NCBI RefSeq assembly: GCF_017591435.1
Contig: NC_059269.1
Span: 2,489,973 to 2,553,972, forward strand
Reading direction: 5' to 3'
Source: Portunus trituberculatus
Taxonomy: Eukaryota; Arthropoda; Malacostraca; Decapoda; Portunidae
DNA length: 64,000 nt
Shown here: positions 63,716 to 64,000 of the stretch, piece after piece
How the letters are laid out: each line of letters opens with the position of its first letter
Numbering within the stretch: the stretch's first letter is position 1
The notes under the pieces: generated by a model
Database searches by the model: none
Told to the model about the DNA's origin: nothing
What the model saw: the letters and a program-made list of their open reading frames with translations, nothing else
Translations under genes and position numbers: made by a program

Positions 63716-64000
63716 ATGAGTGAGAAAGATATTCCATCTAAATGCAGGTATGTGACAAGGGAAAGAATGAAAGCTGATGATGACAATGTTGGTGAGGGAG
63801 GAGGAGAATTTGAAGGCTTTGATACGGCGCAAACTTCACTATTTGATAGAGTCTTAACTATCGAACATAAATTAGATAAATTGATAAAAGAGAGTATGGG
63901 AATGAAAGAGAATGAAGAACAGGATAAAGAGCTCCAGAAATTGAAAGAAAGGATAAGAAGAGTGGAAGAAAATGAAACTAGGCTAAGAACTGAAAATGAA
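63716..64000 (+). pseudogene. LINE A copy 11 ORF1, N-terminal 95 codons, open to the window edge
   Basis: ATG 63716 opens MSEKDIPSKCRYVTRERMKA and an acidic stretch, then a coiled coil (LFDRVLTIEHKLDKLIKESM, ELQKLKERIRRVEENETRLR) like copy 2 ORF1 (LEKKFEELVKEL, KRLEENEKQLLDEN). There are no stops in the visible 285 bp. Whether the whole copy is intact cannot be judged from this window; it is called a pseudogene only by analogy with the other copies. Confidence 0.65.

Overview
This is a stretch of animal nuclear genome. The only host gene I can support has spliced exons with canonical GT/AG borders. The rest is AT-rich DNA packed with decayed non-LTR retrotransposons (LINEs), a Gypsy element, piggyBac, Tigger/pogo-like, hAT-like and Harbinger-like DNA transposons, tRNA-derived SINEs and long (TA)n and (CA)n microsatellites. 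The mixture (several young LINE families, many Tigger-like families, dense dinucleotide repeats) fits an arthropod, most likely a decapod crustacean. That assignment is inference from repeat style, not from a diagnostic gene.

Host gene. Two minus-strand exons belong to a ZFAND2 (AIRAP-like) gene. Bases 51209-51360 encode the second AN1 zinc finger. Bases 3661-3865 encode the Ser/Asn-rich linker before the expected ubiquitin-interacting motifs. The two splice in frame across a 47.3-kb intron, so almost the whole window is one transposon-filled intron. The first AN1 exon lies beyond the right edge and the C-terminal exon beyond the left edge.

Layout. 1-3590: piggyBac copy inserted at TTAA in LINE A, which also holds a Tigger-like element. 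3661-3865: exon. 3992-6230: SINEs and a LINE C fragment. 6398-16074: five LINE A copies in a row, the second (6398-10606) being the most complete. 16075-18578: Tigger-like fragments and (TA)n. 18582-30790: one CR1-type LINE B on the minus strand, split by a young Gypsy element (20041-24725) and by a Harbinger-like element (27448-30279) that itself contains a piggyBac and another LINE B 3' end. 31870-34700: LINE C. 34965-42310: one LINE A copy split by a 6.5-kb nest of DNA transposons, up to four levels deep. 42320-47290: LINE D with a PHD-finger ORF1 and a hAT MITE. 47970-50826 and 51440-52960: two LINE C copies flanking the AN1 exon. 53922-59131: minus-strand LINE A split by two nested Tigger-like elements. 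59132-60695: a palindromic-element arm cut by an LTR-gag fragment. 60696-63573: SINE, LINE and gag modules joined by (CA)n tracts. 63574-64000: the start of a fresh LINE A ORF1.

How the parts relate. No transposon coding region here is intact, but target-site duplications are often exact (TA, TTAA, TAA, TCTAA, an 8-bp hAT duplication and a 10-bp LINE duplication). The order of insertion can therefore be read, and removing the insert often restores the interrupted reading frame. Seven Tigger-like families are present and most keep only terminal repeats plus the N-terminal end of the transposase. Family names used below (LINE A-D, T1-T7, P1-P3) are local labels.
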